A DNA stretch of 64,000 nt from positions 13,793,764-13,857,763 of the forward strand of contig NC_092583.1 of assembly GCF_037975245.1 (NCBI RefSeq), in the 5' to 3' direction. Position 1 is the first letter of the stretch; every line of letters begins with the position of its first letter. The notes beneath the pieces are model-generated. The model saw nothing but the letters and a program-made list of their open reading frames with translations. It searched no databases and was not told where the DNA came from. Both the position numbers and the translations under genes were made by a program. Positions 50,038 to 63,459 of the stretch are shown piece after piece. This stretch comes from Apostichopus japonicus (Eukaryota > Echinodermata > Holothuroidea > Aspidochirotida > Stichopodidae).

Positions 50038-53000
50038 GAACTGCGCATTCACCAAGATGCTTCGAATTTGTTTTCCTCAATCAAAAGGTATGCTAAAAGG
50101 CTAGTTTTAGATTGTAAGGGATGGGGTCAAAGGTCACTTAAGTTTTCAAGAGCTTCATTTGTGGTAAAAGAAAGTTTTAACTTTAATTAACAAGCCCAAC
50201 ATGGTATAGTACGTATTTGGTACATTGATTTCTGCTCAGTTCGGAATGTAAGAAAACAAAAAACACCATTGAGGACTGGAGGCTATACTTCCGATATGGT
50301 TGTATAAATTTTAGTGAACGTTGTATTTGCGTTGAATTCACTACAATCTGGTGGTTGTAAACAGAACAGCTAAAGGAAGGATCACAGACCTGAGAGGTTA
50401 ACCCATTACTCACAAGGACTAATATATTTTAACAATGAAAGAAAGCCAAAAACGGCATAACAAAGTATTGTGGGCAGGGGGACGCAATTTTGCACGTACA
50501 ATCAAATCACATATTAGGTGCAGGTAAACGGTTGAACCTCAGAGATCTGAGTTAGTACTGAAAATACAGGGAATACTTAATATCATGTTCAGAAATTTGG
50601 TAACAGATTTTGGAGGCTCTGAAGTTTGTGTCATAAAATACAATGGTAGGTTGTTGTACCAAACTGATATATACATATAAATATATATATAAATATATAT
50701 ATATAAATATATATATAAATATATACAAATATATTCATACATACATAGATACTTTCGAAGGTCAGATCAGTGGCAGTTATAATGTTTGTTGAAGTTTGAG
50801 CAAAGAATGAGAATTATTTGATTTTGCAGCGAAGTTAGAGCAAATATTGATATCCTATTACAAGGGAACCAAGAATGCTTCCAGTAATCTCGTTTACAAA
50901 CAATCAAAGTTGTGCAATTTCTTTATGAAGTTTGTACACTATATGCTTTGCATATTAGCATATATATTACAGCCTTTATCCAGAAGTTATATACTTTTAG
51001 CAGCTCTCCCTTAAGATATATACTATCATTGGGGAAGTAAGTGACCCTATTTTCCACTCTGCAAACAAGTTTGGTCACAAATGATGCCTTTGAAACGTTT
51101 TTTTTTTTAGGTCAGTGTAAGTACTGTATAAGCGTGACCTCAAATATGACTTTCTTGTAGAGAGCTATTCTGGTACAGTAGTCAGGGAAGTTAGAAGAGA
51201 ATTTAGGCCAGTCAGTGGCTGGGACAAACCTCTGGTATATTAATCAGTGTTTAATCAAAATGACAAGTTTTGTTAACTCTGTGGCCAGATAATGTTCTTC
51301 TTCCCTTTTTAACTCATCTGCACATTCTTGATAACAAAGAATTGGAATCAAGATATATACTGGAATTTACATCTGGCAATATCTTACACATGCATTTTAA
51401 ACCTTTGCCAAGAAACTTGTAAAATATTGTTTTTTTTCCCCTTGAAATATGAAGTGATGCTTGAAGTGAGTAAACAAGGTTTGATGATGTTCTTGTTAAA
51501 GTCATTAGGATTTTTATAGTCTATTAATTCTTTAATAACTCATTTTGTCCTTGCATTTAGGTTATATTCAAGTATTAAACTAAATTCTGCTATAAAAACA
51601 GAAAGAGAAATTCTGAGGTGTGGTTTTGTCATAGAAAATTTGGAAACTGTGGGGATAGATGCAAGCTTCTTTCCACTTCTGCTAGGCTACAATGAGGTTT
51701 CAAAGTTTTCAACTAGAATTTGATTGATTGATTGACTGCCATATATTATAATGAGTATCAAATATATAGGAACTAATTACATTGGAGCCTCCATAGTGGT
51801 CAGTATCCATTCAAAGGTAATTATTATATGGGATATTTTTCATTTAAGATTACTTTAGAGTCTACTAAGTTTAATTGTAATTACAACTTAATCCATGGAT
51901 TTGAAGATTTGATCAATTCTTAGAAATCTTGTTACTGCTTGTCAACAACTAGTCATTGTATTGACCACAAATGGTGGTTTGTTAAGCAGTCTTTGGTGTT
52001 GGGTCAGCAAGCATTACCAAAAACTACAGAGTATTAATCAATTAATAAGGTTGAATTTGATCAAACTTAAGATACCCTTTAAGAATTAGCCATAAAAAAA
52101 CAAAACAAAATCACAACGAGTAATTGGTTAACGAAATTGATTCGATTCTCAGCGTTTCATTCCTCAGGAAATAATTTTTTTCATATGGTTAATTATGGAA
52201 TGTAAAAAAAAATTCCTAATCATAGGTCTATTTTAAGTTAAAACTTTATTTCATAATTTAATATGAAAGTTGACTGAGTCAGACTAACATACACTACTGC
52301 ACTTCGTATGGGAACTTTGTTTAGGAAAGGATTGAACAAATTTGAACTGCAAAACCTGATTCATTATATGTCTAGCCAGATAAGCTCTATTTAGTTTTAT
52401 GTTTAACTTGCTAATATTTGGTGGTAGCATACAAACATGTTGAACCAAAGAGATTAAAATGTTCCTGAAAATCACTTGTTGCTGGTATTCACCAAAAATG
52501 CAATTAGAATGATGAAATTAGGTATTTACTTCAAAGGTATAAAAGGAAAGGATAGTGCATTGCTTAAATTTTGATGCGCATAAACCCTTTCTGCATTTAA
52601 TAAAAATACATGATCATCTTGCATGTGGGTGGTCATGTACCATCCAAATAAATTTGTAAATATTACATGGTAAGAGTCATTGTGAGATTACACCCATATC
52701 GAAATGCCTAACTGTTAAAGCAAACCCTCTTTCAAACAAATGAATCACATTTATCAATACTATCAACGATATCAAAGGTGAAAAATATGCCAAGTATGTC
52801 ACTGTTGTTAAGAAAGGAACAAATTTATTCAGTTTTATTGAAATTTGCTTATGAAGTGTGAGGTACATCACACCTGTTTCATTTATACACAACATGAAAA
52901 GTAACATTTTATATAGAATGCAGTATTCCCCAACCAAGGAAAAGTACAGCATTTAACCCCCACCCTAAATAAGAGTTAAAAATTCTAAAGATGATATTGG

Positions 53001-54368
53001 TAGGCCATAAGAAAGGGTTACATAGCGATGTCAGTTTTGAATCCTAGTAGTATGATCGCCTTTATGATTTTTTGTAAATCGGTGAATGAAAGGGTGAGGA
53101 TTTAAGTTTTGAGTGGTAAAACAAACTGGAAATTGGTCCTTTGATTCTGCCACTCACGTATTGTGGCATAGATGGATCGAGCTATTTTGGCAAATTTTTA
53201 AGGACAACTTTCATGAGAATGGGTGAAAGACGTTCTTTTAATTGTTTCACTGCATTTATAGTCATCCTCCCAGGGGATTGAGGGGGGCAGGGGGGGGATG
53301 ACTTGAAATTTCTGCTGCTGCTGGTAACCACATGTGGTGGTTGAAGTAACATCCACTTAATATCGGTTGAGGCTGGATTTCCAACTGTCAGTCCTGAGAT
53401 GAGCCATGTCCTCATGATAAGAAATGTCTGGACAAAGGGTTACCACAAACCCAGACAACCTGAGAACAGGTGCATCAATGTTAATAAACTCTGTGATCTT
53501 TGGAATCTCTCTTACTTGATATTTTGTGTATCCTGTAGGTAAAGATTAATAGGCTGTTTATGATGGAGGGGGGGTGGGTGGGGGGGGGGACACCTTAGTA
53601 CCATCAGGATTGCATCCCTGACAGATTTGTTTGAATGCTAGAAAAATCTTATATGGGTGTCTCTCTCTTCTGGTGGTAAAACCAATGTTAGGAATGTAAG
53701 GGATATAAAGGGATATTATTGCTTTCACAAAACACACCACCATAGGAGAATACCAAACTTGGGGAACACCAGAGATCTGCACAGTGCACAGATGTGCCAA
53801 AGTATTGATACTTATGAAAAAGGTCGTTTATCCATGGTTTGGAAACCATGGCGATGACATGGGAACCTGCAATGGTATTAACATCACATGTGTAGGTGTG
53901 TGTGTGTGTGTATGGTGATGATTATTGATGAAACTCGGTCATAAAATCTATAGGAAGTAGACCAAAGGAAACTGGTTATGAAGAAGAGAGGTCAGTGGGC
54001 ATGGTATAATGATGACCTCTCTTCCTGTCCAATTAATCAAGATAAATTTAGACTGCATCGTATCAGTAGTAAAGGCTACTACTACTAGTGGTGTGACCCA
54101 ATCTGTGGCCTATAATTCCAGATATAATAAAGTGGACAATGTTCCATCCTGAACACCCGGATAAAATCTGTTAACTGTGCATCATTTTGATAGGAAACGT
54201 ATTGTTTTGAGGAGTACTATTTCTCATGTTTTTTTAAACATTGATCGTAGCACAATGTACAGTGACATTCTGGAGACAAGGACTTTGAGATACCAGTCCG
54301 TAGAGGTCATAGTTGTTAAAACTATATATGCAATATTTGTCATGTTATCTTTGCCATATTGATGCCAA
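50038..54368 (+). other. Probable intron; one (ATATAA)n tract
   Basis: An AT-only tract of ATATAA units lies at about 50669-50731. About 570 bases from 51541 contain no CG dinucleotide. G8 (53290-53297) and G10 (53580-53589) runs and a (GT)n tract (about 53895-53911) occur. No exon recognised. Confidence 0.4.
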
Positions 54369-55005
54369 TTTCCTGTACCTTAATTGGAAACGAAATTGGC
54401 AAAATAGTTTCTACGATTCAAAGTTTTAAATGGGAGGGAGGAGTAAGAATCTGAAAGCTGCTTTTGCAAATGTTTGGTATAGGCCGGTATATAGAAACTT
54501 ATTTGGTTTCTTGACTAGGCAAATGTTTCATTGAACAGATGAAACTAATTACTTTTTCTGTGGGGTGATTAGTATCAATAATAAAAGTGCCTACATTATA
54601 GTATCTTATAAGTAAATTCAAAACCCACTTTTGAAAAAGATGTCGTAATTTACAAACATATTTCTTCATAAATGATCAAGAAGAAAAGTTTAACCTATTG
54701 CTATTGGTAAAACTTCCTGTACTTGAATAAAGGGAATGGCAAATAGTTTCTAACATATATATTAAACATTTAAAACGGGAGGTGTAAAAATCTCAAAGCT
54801 TTGGCATTTGATGTGGTAGTTCTTTTAGACCAGGTTAGTGTTTTATTGAAAGAAATAAAATTATGAAAAATATTCAATTTTATTATATTCAAAAATGTAT
54901 TAATATCCTGATGATAAGTATCATTGAAAATGTGTCTACATTATAGATGTGAGCTCACAGAAAACCACTTGTGAAGAAGGGTGTGGTGATTTTATCAATA
55001 GCAAA
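54369..55005. repeat. Degenerate 344-bp tandem duplication
   Basis: Unit 1 begins near 54369 (TTCCTGTACCTT) and unit 2 near 54713 (TTCCTGTACTTG). Matching landmarks occur in the same order in both: GGCAAA-TAGTTTCTA, a GGGAGG block, AATCT-AAAGCT, and later GTGTCTACATTATAG and AAAACCACTTGTGAA. Many substitutions and indels make this older than the other duplications. Confidence 0.7.
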
Positions 55006-55059
55006 TCTGTATTTTTGTTAAATAAATGAACAAGATTTGGGAAATTATTTAATGCCATT

Positions 55060-55180
55060 TTATTATCATATAATTATATTATTAGTATAAAAATTATATT
55101 ACATTAATTTATATTATATTATGTTATTAATAATTTATATTCTATAATATATATTATTTGTATTATAATATTATAGGTAG
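55060..55180. repeat. AT-only low-complexity tract
   Basis: About 120 bases of irregular TTATATTA-type sequence with very few G or C. Confidence 0.8.
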
Positions 55181-55523
55181 GATACTGTAATATTAGTATG
55201 TTGTTAAATTAACAATAATTTTTATTGCCAGAAGAAAGGTTGGGGTATTTAATCACAAAGTTTTGAAGGTTGTGTATATTTGTTACTTGCTAGTATCGGC
55301 ACATATTACTACATAGTCATTAATTTGATATGATTTTCAGGTCATGTGTACTTTTTTCTTCACACATGTACACTTTTTTATGTCATTATTACAGACATGG
55401 AATGACTAAATAATTGCAACAATTAAGTCTAACATCTATCATCCAATCACAGAGACCATTCTAATCATGATCACTGTACAGCCGCAATTAGGAATGGGTT
55501 AGAAGATCCTGCTGCCTATTTAT

Positions 55524-55790
55524 TACCACACCAAAACCCTGTTATGGGGTAGACAATATTTGTTTATACCATACCATATGCCCTGTTTTATACAAGACAT
55601 ACTACATGTTTAAACTTACCTTCACTGTGTCGTATGCATCGTTGAGAACACCATTCGTTACACAACACAAACACACTTTTGTTTATAAATGTGTGAAAGC
55701 AAATTACACCATACCTATACCCTGTCTTATGCATGTTGGACAATACCATTTGCTACACCATACCAACACCCTACCCAGCGACAGCATGTA
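55524..55790. repeat. Degenerate minisatellite, six units of 43-49 bp
   Basis: Units start near 55524, 55567, 55613, 55661, 55707 and 55756. The consensus runs roughly CACCATACCAACACCCTGT, then TTATGCATG-TGGACAATACCATTTGTTA. Unit 3 and unit 4 are the most diverged. The array ends about 75 bases before the acceptor of the coding exon. Confidence 0.7.
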
Positions 55791-55844
55791 CTGATCGACT
55801 CTTTTAATGAGGCCATATATATTTGTAGCTTGACATTTATCTGA

Positions 55845-55866
55845 GCTATTAATTGCATCTCGACAG
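55845..55866 (+). other. 3' splice acceptor before the unrecognised exon
   Basis: A moderately pyrimidine-rich stretch ends in CATCTCGACAG at 55866. Using it makes 55867-55895 a 29-base 5' UTR or coding extension. Confidence 0.5.
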
Positions 55867-55895
55867 GCCGGACAGTGTGGTCGCATCGACTTGGC

Positions 55896-56091
55896 ATGGA
55901 CGGCAGGCAGTCGCTTACTGCAAATAATATCGGACTGGAGGAGAACGCACATGGTCAGACGCCGATAGGGATGGCAGCACAATCCAATGCTGTCAACGTA
56001 TCAGGGATTAACAGCACAACTAGGAGCCCTGGGGAAGCTAGACCTTCAGGGATCGTCAACGTGGGAAAGGGAAATAAGGGAAGATACAGAG
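55896..56091 (+). CDS. Coding exon of an unrecognised gene, probably the first coding exon
   Basis: From ATG at 55896 the exon encodes 65 residues plus one base, beginning MDGRQSLTANNIGLEENAHG and ending KGNKGRYRG. It closes with a near-consensus donor, AGAG|GTAAGC, at 56091/56092. The ATG has G at +4. A plausible acceptor, CTCGACAG, ends at 55866; the frame stays open back to it, so translation could also enter from an upstream exon (giving RTVWSHRLG before the methionine). The peptide is Asn/Gly/Ser/Thr-rich, probably disordered, with a basic tail (GKGNKGRYRG), as in N-terminal regions of many regulatory proteins. I do not recognise the family. Its CG content and even codon use contrast with the flanking introns, which supports coding. 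Later exons are not confidently seen and may lie beyond 64 kb. Confidence 0.6.
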
Positions 56092-59000
56092 GTAAGCAAC
56101 CCATAGTTTGTAATTGCTCCTAGATGGGCATCCTTGTTTGTTTCCTTTCAATGTGTAATAATTTAAGCAGCTTTATGCATTATATCATAAATTTGCAACA
56201 ACATTATGGAACTATTGGTCAAAGTAGTCCTCCAAAACAGCGTCCAGATGTCATCACCGATTGAACCTGATTAATTATTATTGTGTACACTGTTTATGCT
56301 ACCCGACTCTATTTATGTCACCTAGATTAAAAAAAAAAATTTCCAAAGTGCTATTTTCAATTTTGGTATTCAAATGCAAAAAGCTGTTTTGAAGTGTTTT
56401 TCCATCTTCATGTGAGTTACTGTAAGTACTAGACCAAAACAGTCAATTTATCCCCCCACCCCCCCCACCAAATACAGCATCCTTGGTTGGGGGTGTCTAA
56501 TATGATATTTTCTTTTCTAATCTTTTGCCCTCAATTGTTTTCTCAAGTCATGAATGCAATTATATCCTGTGAAAAGTGTTTAGAAATGGAAGAAAAGGAA
56601 CTACAAACCTACAGAACACACCATCCTTTGTATGATGTCATGCATACATAAACAGGGGCTGCATCTTCAATACTGCGTTAGGGTCTTTTTGTTCTTCAGT
56701 GCTATCCTATGTTTACTGTAAGTGAAAATAAGACTCAATATGATTCATATCTATTTCACTTACAATTATTGCAATTGAAGATTTAGTTTTGATTGAATAG
56801 TATTTCCTCATGTCAACCTGTCATTCTAAAGGCTTTTGTGTGGATGGTTGCAATTTGAATGATTTCATTTATTTACTAGTTTTTACTAAAAAAAACCCAT
56901 TTATTTATTTGTTTCTAGTTTCATTGGCTAGAATACAAATATATATCTCGCTTCTTGCAGTAAAATCTGTCTTTGGACTGACCAGTGCTGTTTAGGGAAG
57001 CCCTGTTCATATCAGGTTCTCTACTAACATGGTTTTGGTCGAGCAATTGATTCAAACCATGATAGCAGTTCACAAAGATGCATGATTTGTACCATAGTCA
57101 TAATCTAGCCGAATGCTTTACTGTGATGTTGTCAACTTTGTTAAACTCGAAAAGGTATTAATTGAAGGATTGGCATTTAGAAAAGAGTAGAGTGACAGGG
57201 CGAAAGTGGGGTGAGAGGTGTTAGAGAGGTCAGTAAAGTCAGAGGGAAGGGGGGGGGGGAGTTAGAACAGGGAGCTGTGTGCAATTTAAAATTTCTTTGG
57301 GTTGATGTAGTGAAAAATTTCTACTTGGATATAGAAATGCAATCTTCTTGTTTATTACCTAAGAATCTTGTTCGTTGTTGATAATTTAATAGTTAAACGG
57401 TATGACTTAGCGATCATTATGTGGCTTGTTTGGTTATATATAAGCAACGGTACTTTACATAGTGAATCAAATTTCTTCTTTGGCTCATTGTATCAACGCC
57501 AAGCTGTCGTGTTCTTTGCACCGACTCTTGCACAGTTAAACTGTCATCCTGTAATTTTGTGTTCTGTAAAGTGAACGTGTATTTGGCGATATTGCTTCAT
57601 ATAACAGTAGCAAATTTCAGACTTTTGTGAAGTGACAATTTGCCTGTGATTTCAATCACAAGTTTGGCTGTCACATGAATTGACATTTGCAGGCCTTGAG
57701 CTATTGAGAAAATGTCAGGTGAAATTTGTAATTCAAAAGAAAAACATTTACTCGGCTGGTAAGCGTAAAGCCGCTACCGGTTTCAGCTCCCCTGACAACC
57801 CGTCATGGCCAGTCAGAAATTTTGTAATGTGAGGATGTGTGGTGAAAGCTTCTACATTATCTTCCTATCCTTGACACACAAAATTAAGTTATCTTGCTAT
57901 CACTGTCGTTGCAGTGAAACACATAGGATACATTCATGTAACCAAAGAAATATTTCCAAGGGGCTGTCAATATGTGTGACATAATGCCTTCCAAATATTG
58001 AATTTAGGCTTGCTTCCCCTTCTGAGATTTCAGAAGTATCCAAACTGCTCTCATAGGAGTTAATTTGTCTCCTCGCAAGGTTTTTGAAGATTAAAAGCTT
58101 AATTTTTTGTTTTGGTTGGGGGGAGGGATGGGGGAGGAGACAATGGGTGGGGGAGACGATGAAATAAGCTACAAGGGATACGTAGAGTATGTGCTTGGTT
58201 ATGTACGGTAGTATGCATTAAGAAACACAATTGATTCATTTGCTTGCATTGTATTTGAGGTCACATAGAAAAATGTTTGTCATGTTTTTATTGTCACCTT
58301 TGGAACGTGTGGTCAAATCAAAATAGAGACATGATTGTTATCAGTGCACAGTACAACTTGAACCTCCTACTTGCATATTGCCCTGTTTGTTTCTAAAGGT
58401 TGTGCAGTAGTAAATTTAGAAAAAGTCTTTCGCCCAGGTTTCAGGATTCAAATTTTTTGATGCAGTGCACCCGTGTGGGTAAACCTGATATTAATTACTA
58501 TCCCTCACTTGAAAGCAACTTTGTTCATAGTTTATTTTTTGCACTTGCTTTTTGTTGTTTTGTGTGCTCAGGTTTAAACCTAGCTTTGTAAATTGTACCT
58601 ATTTCACTCCAATTGTAAGTCCATTGCTATGGTTCGGTTACATCTCAAAAAGAAGAAGAAGAAGAAATAACAAACAAACAATCAGTCAATGCCTTTCAAC
58701 CTGGGTGGGATTCATCATGTGTGCCAACATGAGAAGTTTCTGAAATGTAAATTTTTTTTTACCGTACATTGTCTATCTAATACCTTCTACATGATTTCAT
58801 TACGGTCGATCACAAAGAAACGTGGTCCTATCATTAACCTCGATTTATGAAAATATCTTCACAGAGATTTTCACAATTTTATGCATATTTGATCGGAAAA
58901 CACTAGTGAAAAAATATTGTTATCCCCAGTGCGCAATCTTTCTGTAAATCTCCTGCATACTGTTCCCCAATACACAAGGAACACAATTTGTTGTGGGTAT

Positions 59001-62000
59001 TTATTTTACGAGGGCATTTCGTTACACTGTATCTAGAAGAACATGAACATGCTTTGATTATAGTGCTTGTTAGCCGATCGTCCTCGTCATAGTATATAGC
59101 TTCTCCTGTGTGTATTAAATGAAAAGACAGCCAAAGGACATGCTCTAGTTGCCCCGACCGAGCTGGCTGTGTATCTAGAGTCAGCACAGTACAGTACTGT
59201 TGTTGTTGTATCTGTGCCACCATAGCTACTTCTACAGTTACTCAAATTATACTGCCAAGGTTAATGAAATCTTTTTTGCATTTGGGTCAAGGCAGTAGCA
59301 GCAGCCATTTTAGTTTGTTTATTAACATGAACTGCAATAGCATTGTGTGAGGAGGGACAGACGGTTAAGGTTTTTTTTTTATGTATTTAAATCTGTCTTT
59401 TATAGGTATATATATGTATGTGTACATATATATATGTATAGATATAAATGTATAATGTGCAGTGGCAGTAGTAACAGACTTTGTCATGTTATAGGGATTA
59501 GCACATGTCTGTATTAAGTACTGTATGTTTGGATACAGTTTCTTATTCTTCATTGCTCTGGTACAGATTAATTAGTGGGTTTTTCTTATCATTCAAATGA
59601 TGGCAGAGCTAGTAGAAATTTTGAAAATATGACTTAAAGTTGCTTTGTGTTCTCTGAATAGTTTTAGCTCAGTGTTGGGTTAATTAGTTTCGGCTGGAAT
59701 CATTGTGGCTTAGCTGAAAGAAATTAGAAAGTGGGGTGGTGGTTTATTTAGAAGTAGACTGACTGTTAGTACTTGAGTGCTTTTTTTTCCCCGCTCTCTC
59801 TGCTTGTGATTTGAAACAGATCATAGAAGTAGATTTAGATGGCAGCATATCTTTGTTGTCTTTGGAAAAGATGGGTTTTGCACAGGAAGATTTTAGTAGG
59901 CCTTGGAGAATCAGAATAACCATGAACAAACCAAAATATGTTTTCTTCTGCAGGTGCTGATGTGGGTGTGATTATAAACTATACAGGATACATAGTGTCA
60001 TGTACAGCAATAACATAAAAAAAGAGTAATTTCTGTCACAAGTATGTATACACAGACAATGTGAAATGTTTTTCTTAAACATGTGACCCATAAAAAGTAG
60101 CAACTTTTCTAAGACTACTTCTTAAAAGACTACTTCTTAAATATGATTAAGTTGCTATGTTCACATATATAGTAATTACTGTTAATTAATGTTAATTCAA
60201 TTATCAACTTCTACTCTGTTTTCACAATAGATTAAAATGATCATTTTCAGAGTGGAAGAAGATTGTTCATTTATTTTTCCCAGTGTAATGACTGAAGACC
60301 TAACAAATTTAACTCTAGGCTATTAAACTGCACTTCCAGTCAGTGCATCATCAGTGGAGAGTAAAACTGTTATACATGAGTAGTACTGTTTGATTAGTTT
60401 ACAAATGCAGTTGAGTTTCCTGTTTGACTCACAGGACATTTTAAGTATAAAACATTGATTTTTTTTTTCACACCTTTTGTTGTGGTGGATCTACCATTTC
60501 TAGGCCTAATTGTTTTGGGTTTTAAAATGGGAGTTCAATGAGTGCAACTCCCAAAATTGGCAATATGGTCAGGAAACATGTGTAGATAATTAAAGTTATA
60601 AAAAGGTCATGAGCTACAAACAGTAATTACCCAATGCTTTATATGACATGTATGTCGATAGGCGGAACGCAGTTCCAAAAGTGGAAGAAGTTGGCAATCT
60701 TCCAAGGATTCATCCACTTTGATATAGACAAAGTGCAAGTATACAACTTGAACTTGATATGCAGACATTTTTTAAAGCGCCCTAAATTAACACAGTTGGT
60801 AACACAATGCAATTAAAGTGTGGGCATGTTGTGATGTTTATAATGTAGGTTAGTATGCTTGCCATTGTACTGTTGCCTCCTCTTGTTATTGTTCAATAGG
60901 TCCTTAGGTAAGTTCAAAAGCTTAGACGGTTGTTACCAATTTGTCAAGCTGTAACGACAAAGTGAGCGTTGGAAGCTGCTGTTGGAAGCATTGGGACTTA
61001 AATTTAAACACTAGGCGAGGGAGAGCTAAACACTGCTCACAGTGACAACAAATCTTTTGAAGAGCTCTTTCAGTTCGAAATCTTACAGTGCCACAACCAG
61101 ATAGATAGCTTGTTTCAAAAAGTCTGCATTTACGTTACAAAAGGCTGATTTTGATATATATTTCAAAGATAAGATCCTTGATTTTCCAGTAGCATCCAGA
61201 GTGGGGAATCTGTTTTTTGAGATGTTAATCGTGTTTATACTGTAGCTATAGCTATAACCTTGACCCCTGAAATGACATCTGTACCTTACGATCTGATAAG
61301 TATCTTTAATAGCAGTGAAGGCTCCCAGTGGACAAGGATGTTGTTCTATCTATAGACTGAAGTGATATATCTATCTATAGAGACTGTCCACAGTGATATT
61401 ATGTATAGCATTCAGTGTTTATTAATTTAATCACAATTTTGCACAATGCCGCTCACATAACAACATGTTCTGGATGTTGTGAAAATGCTGTTTATTATTA
61501 TCATAGATCTATGATATATATATCCCAGGAGACAAATTTTTATTAGTGACATCCACTTCCAAAAAATAAAAAAATGAAAACGTAGTATGATCAGAGTGTT
61601 AAGTACCCTAGAATCGGTTGATTATTATACACCAGTCCTGAGGTAATTATAATAATAGTTGATCTGATTAGGATGTAGTGTAAAAGCATCCTTAAGTTTT
61701 ATAATAAGCAATACCAGACCTACTGGATTATTGGTATTCAAAACTATGTGCAAATATCAAGAATTGAATGTACTAGTTTAGTTTAAAGTTTAGATACACT
61801 TTTCATCATGCTCGTATTTACATTAATTTGGTTTGAACTATGTTCGCACTGTATTGGCCCGCATTTATGGGACACGTAAAGTATGCAAGTGCTCTCTCCG
61901 ATGCATGTAAACTTCAGTCAGAATTATCCATAAATGATAAATCTTGAATTTTGGAGCAACTGATAAAGTTTGGGAAATGGTTCCTGCAGTATGGATTTCT

Positions 62001-63164
62001 GATAGGGAACACCTAAAACAGACTTTTAGAAGCTACGATTTGTCACACTTTAGCAAGTTTTTCCTATTTTCACATCAGGCTTTTTCTATAAAATGTCAGT
62101 AAAAGTGCATGAAAGTAAAACTGAAAGCCTGTACTTTCACAGTTCTCTGTGTCCCAGATTTATATGAGCGGAAGAATGTAATATAGCGTGAATAAGTTAA
62201 ATGATGACTTTACACACTGAATTAAATTTGATATGCCGTGGAGGCGTGGACCTTTAAATGCCACTTCTGTCAGTCCAGGCTGCAAATCTATTCCACTTAA
62301 ATTTTTAGAGAAATGACTCTGTTACAACACTGGAGGTCCATCATTTAAATTGGCCGGACCTAATATAGTCCTTCCGCAGATACAATGCAAAACTTGATGG
62401 AGAAACATGAGAACTTATTGCTCTCTCAAATTACATGTTTATGTGTTTACAAATTTGTCTAGGACAAATAGTAATGAATATCATCCAAGGTTAGAAAAAA
62501 GAGCAAGTTATTACAATTTGAGTTAAACAAAGGATTATTATTACCTCATCAACAGTTTAGCCTTAAAGGATCATTCCAGAGGTGGTGAATATCTTGAATA
62601 TTGAAATAGCTTCTGGAATATTATTAGCACTCGTGTCAAGATTAAAATTTAGCCTAAAGTCATCCTTTCCAGTAGTAATTTAAATGAGTTGAAAAGTAAA
62701 GTATAAAACTTGTACAAGTGTTTCTTAGATGGTGATATTATATCTTGTTAATTGCTATTTTCAGAGGTCTACTTAATTCACATCTATATTGTTTCCAAAT
62801 ATGATAGAAAATACAGAAATAGTCACATATTTAGTTGATAAAATTATATATTATTTTCTGTTGTTTTTCTGTTACCTTAACAACAAGTCCTATTGTTGAG
62901 GATGTGATTGTCTCGCTGATTTTTTTTCTCGCCATCTGAAAGTAATATCATTTAGCAGCTCATATGCCTGTTGAAAGTTGCGTACAATACACAAAGCTGC
63001 TTTTGCATTAGTTTGTAACTTTGATATAGTCTTACCAAACTATGTGATATTCACATGTCATTGGGTAACCAACCCGTCAAGCTGACTACAGATATATTTG
63101 TTCAGATATGATGTAGCTGTTACTTATTAGTAACTTTTTAACCATATTAGTCCAGACAGAAAGT
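56092..63164 (+). other. Intron of the unrecognised gene
   Basis: CpG-poor AT-rich sequence following the donor at 56092. It contains G11 (57249-57259), a G-run cluster (58116-58155), an (AAG)n tract (58650-58665), a TA-rich tract (about 59403-59455) and a TTAAAGGATCATTCCAG word (62563) like that at 26476. A phase-compatible candidate exon at 59954 is discussed in the findings. No exon is firmly supported. Confidence 0.45.
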
Positions 63165-63459
63165 TTTATGTCCCACAATACTTTATGTTAATGTATTATT
63201 TACTTTGTTCCCGCTTACCTGTCTCCCCACAACATTAGCACCGCATTCTACCGTGTCTAGTATGCCCTGGTAATCTTTTAACACTGTGCACCCTCAGTGA
63301 CCGGTCCTATCCGGTCAATGCCCTCCCTTCTCATTCTACCATCCAAAGTGTTTACTCATGCGTTTTCGTAGTGGATTTGTAGGAGTCACATATACAGTAG
63401 CAGTTGTAGTGGATTTATGTCCCACAATACTTTATGTAAATGTATTATTTGTTGCTTTT
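63165..63459. repeat. 46-bp direct repeats flanking a CpG-rich insert
   Basis: A sequence starting TTTATGTCCCACAATACTTT occurs at 63165-63210 and again at 63414-63459 (period 249), with a T/A difference near the middle and a diverged end. The roughly 200 bases between hold many CG dinucleotides and a perfect hairpin, GACCGG-TCCTAT-CCGGTC, near 63299-63316. The arrangement resembles that at 43496-44165. Confidence 0.6.

Noticed and set aside
53182-53415. 77-codon minus-strand frame with proline-rich composition
   Set aside because: It overlaps a G-rich tract and has no splice signals or family resemblance.
55704-55982. 92-codon minus-strand frame with a Cys-x2-Cys-like pattern
   Set aside because: It is the antisense shadow of the plus-strand exon and of the minisatellite beside it.
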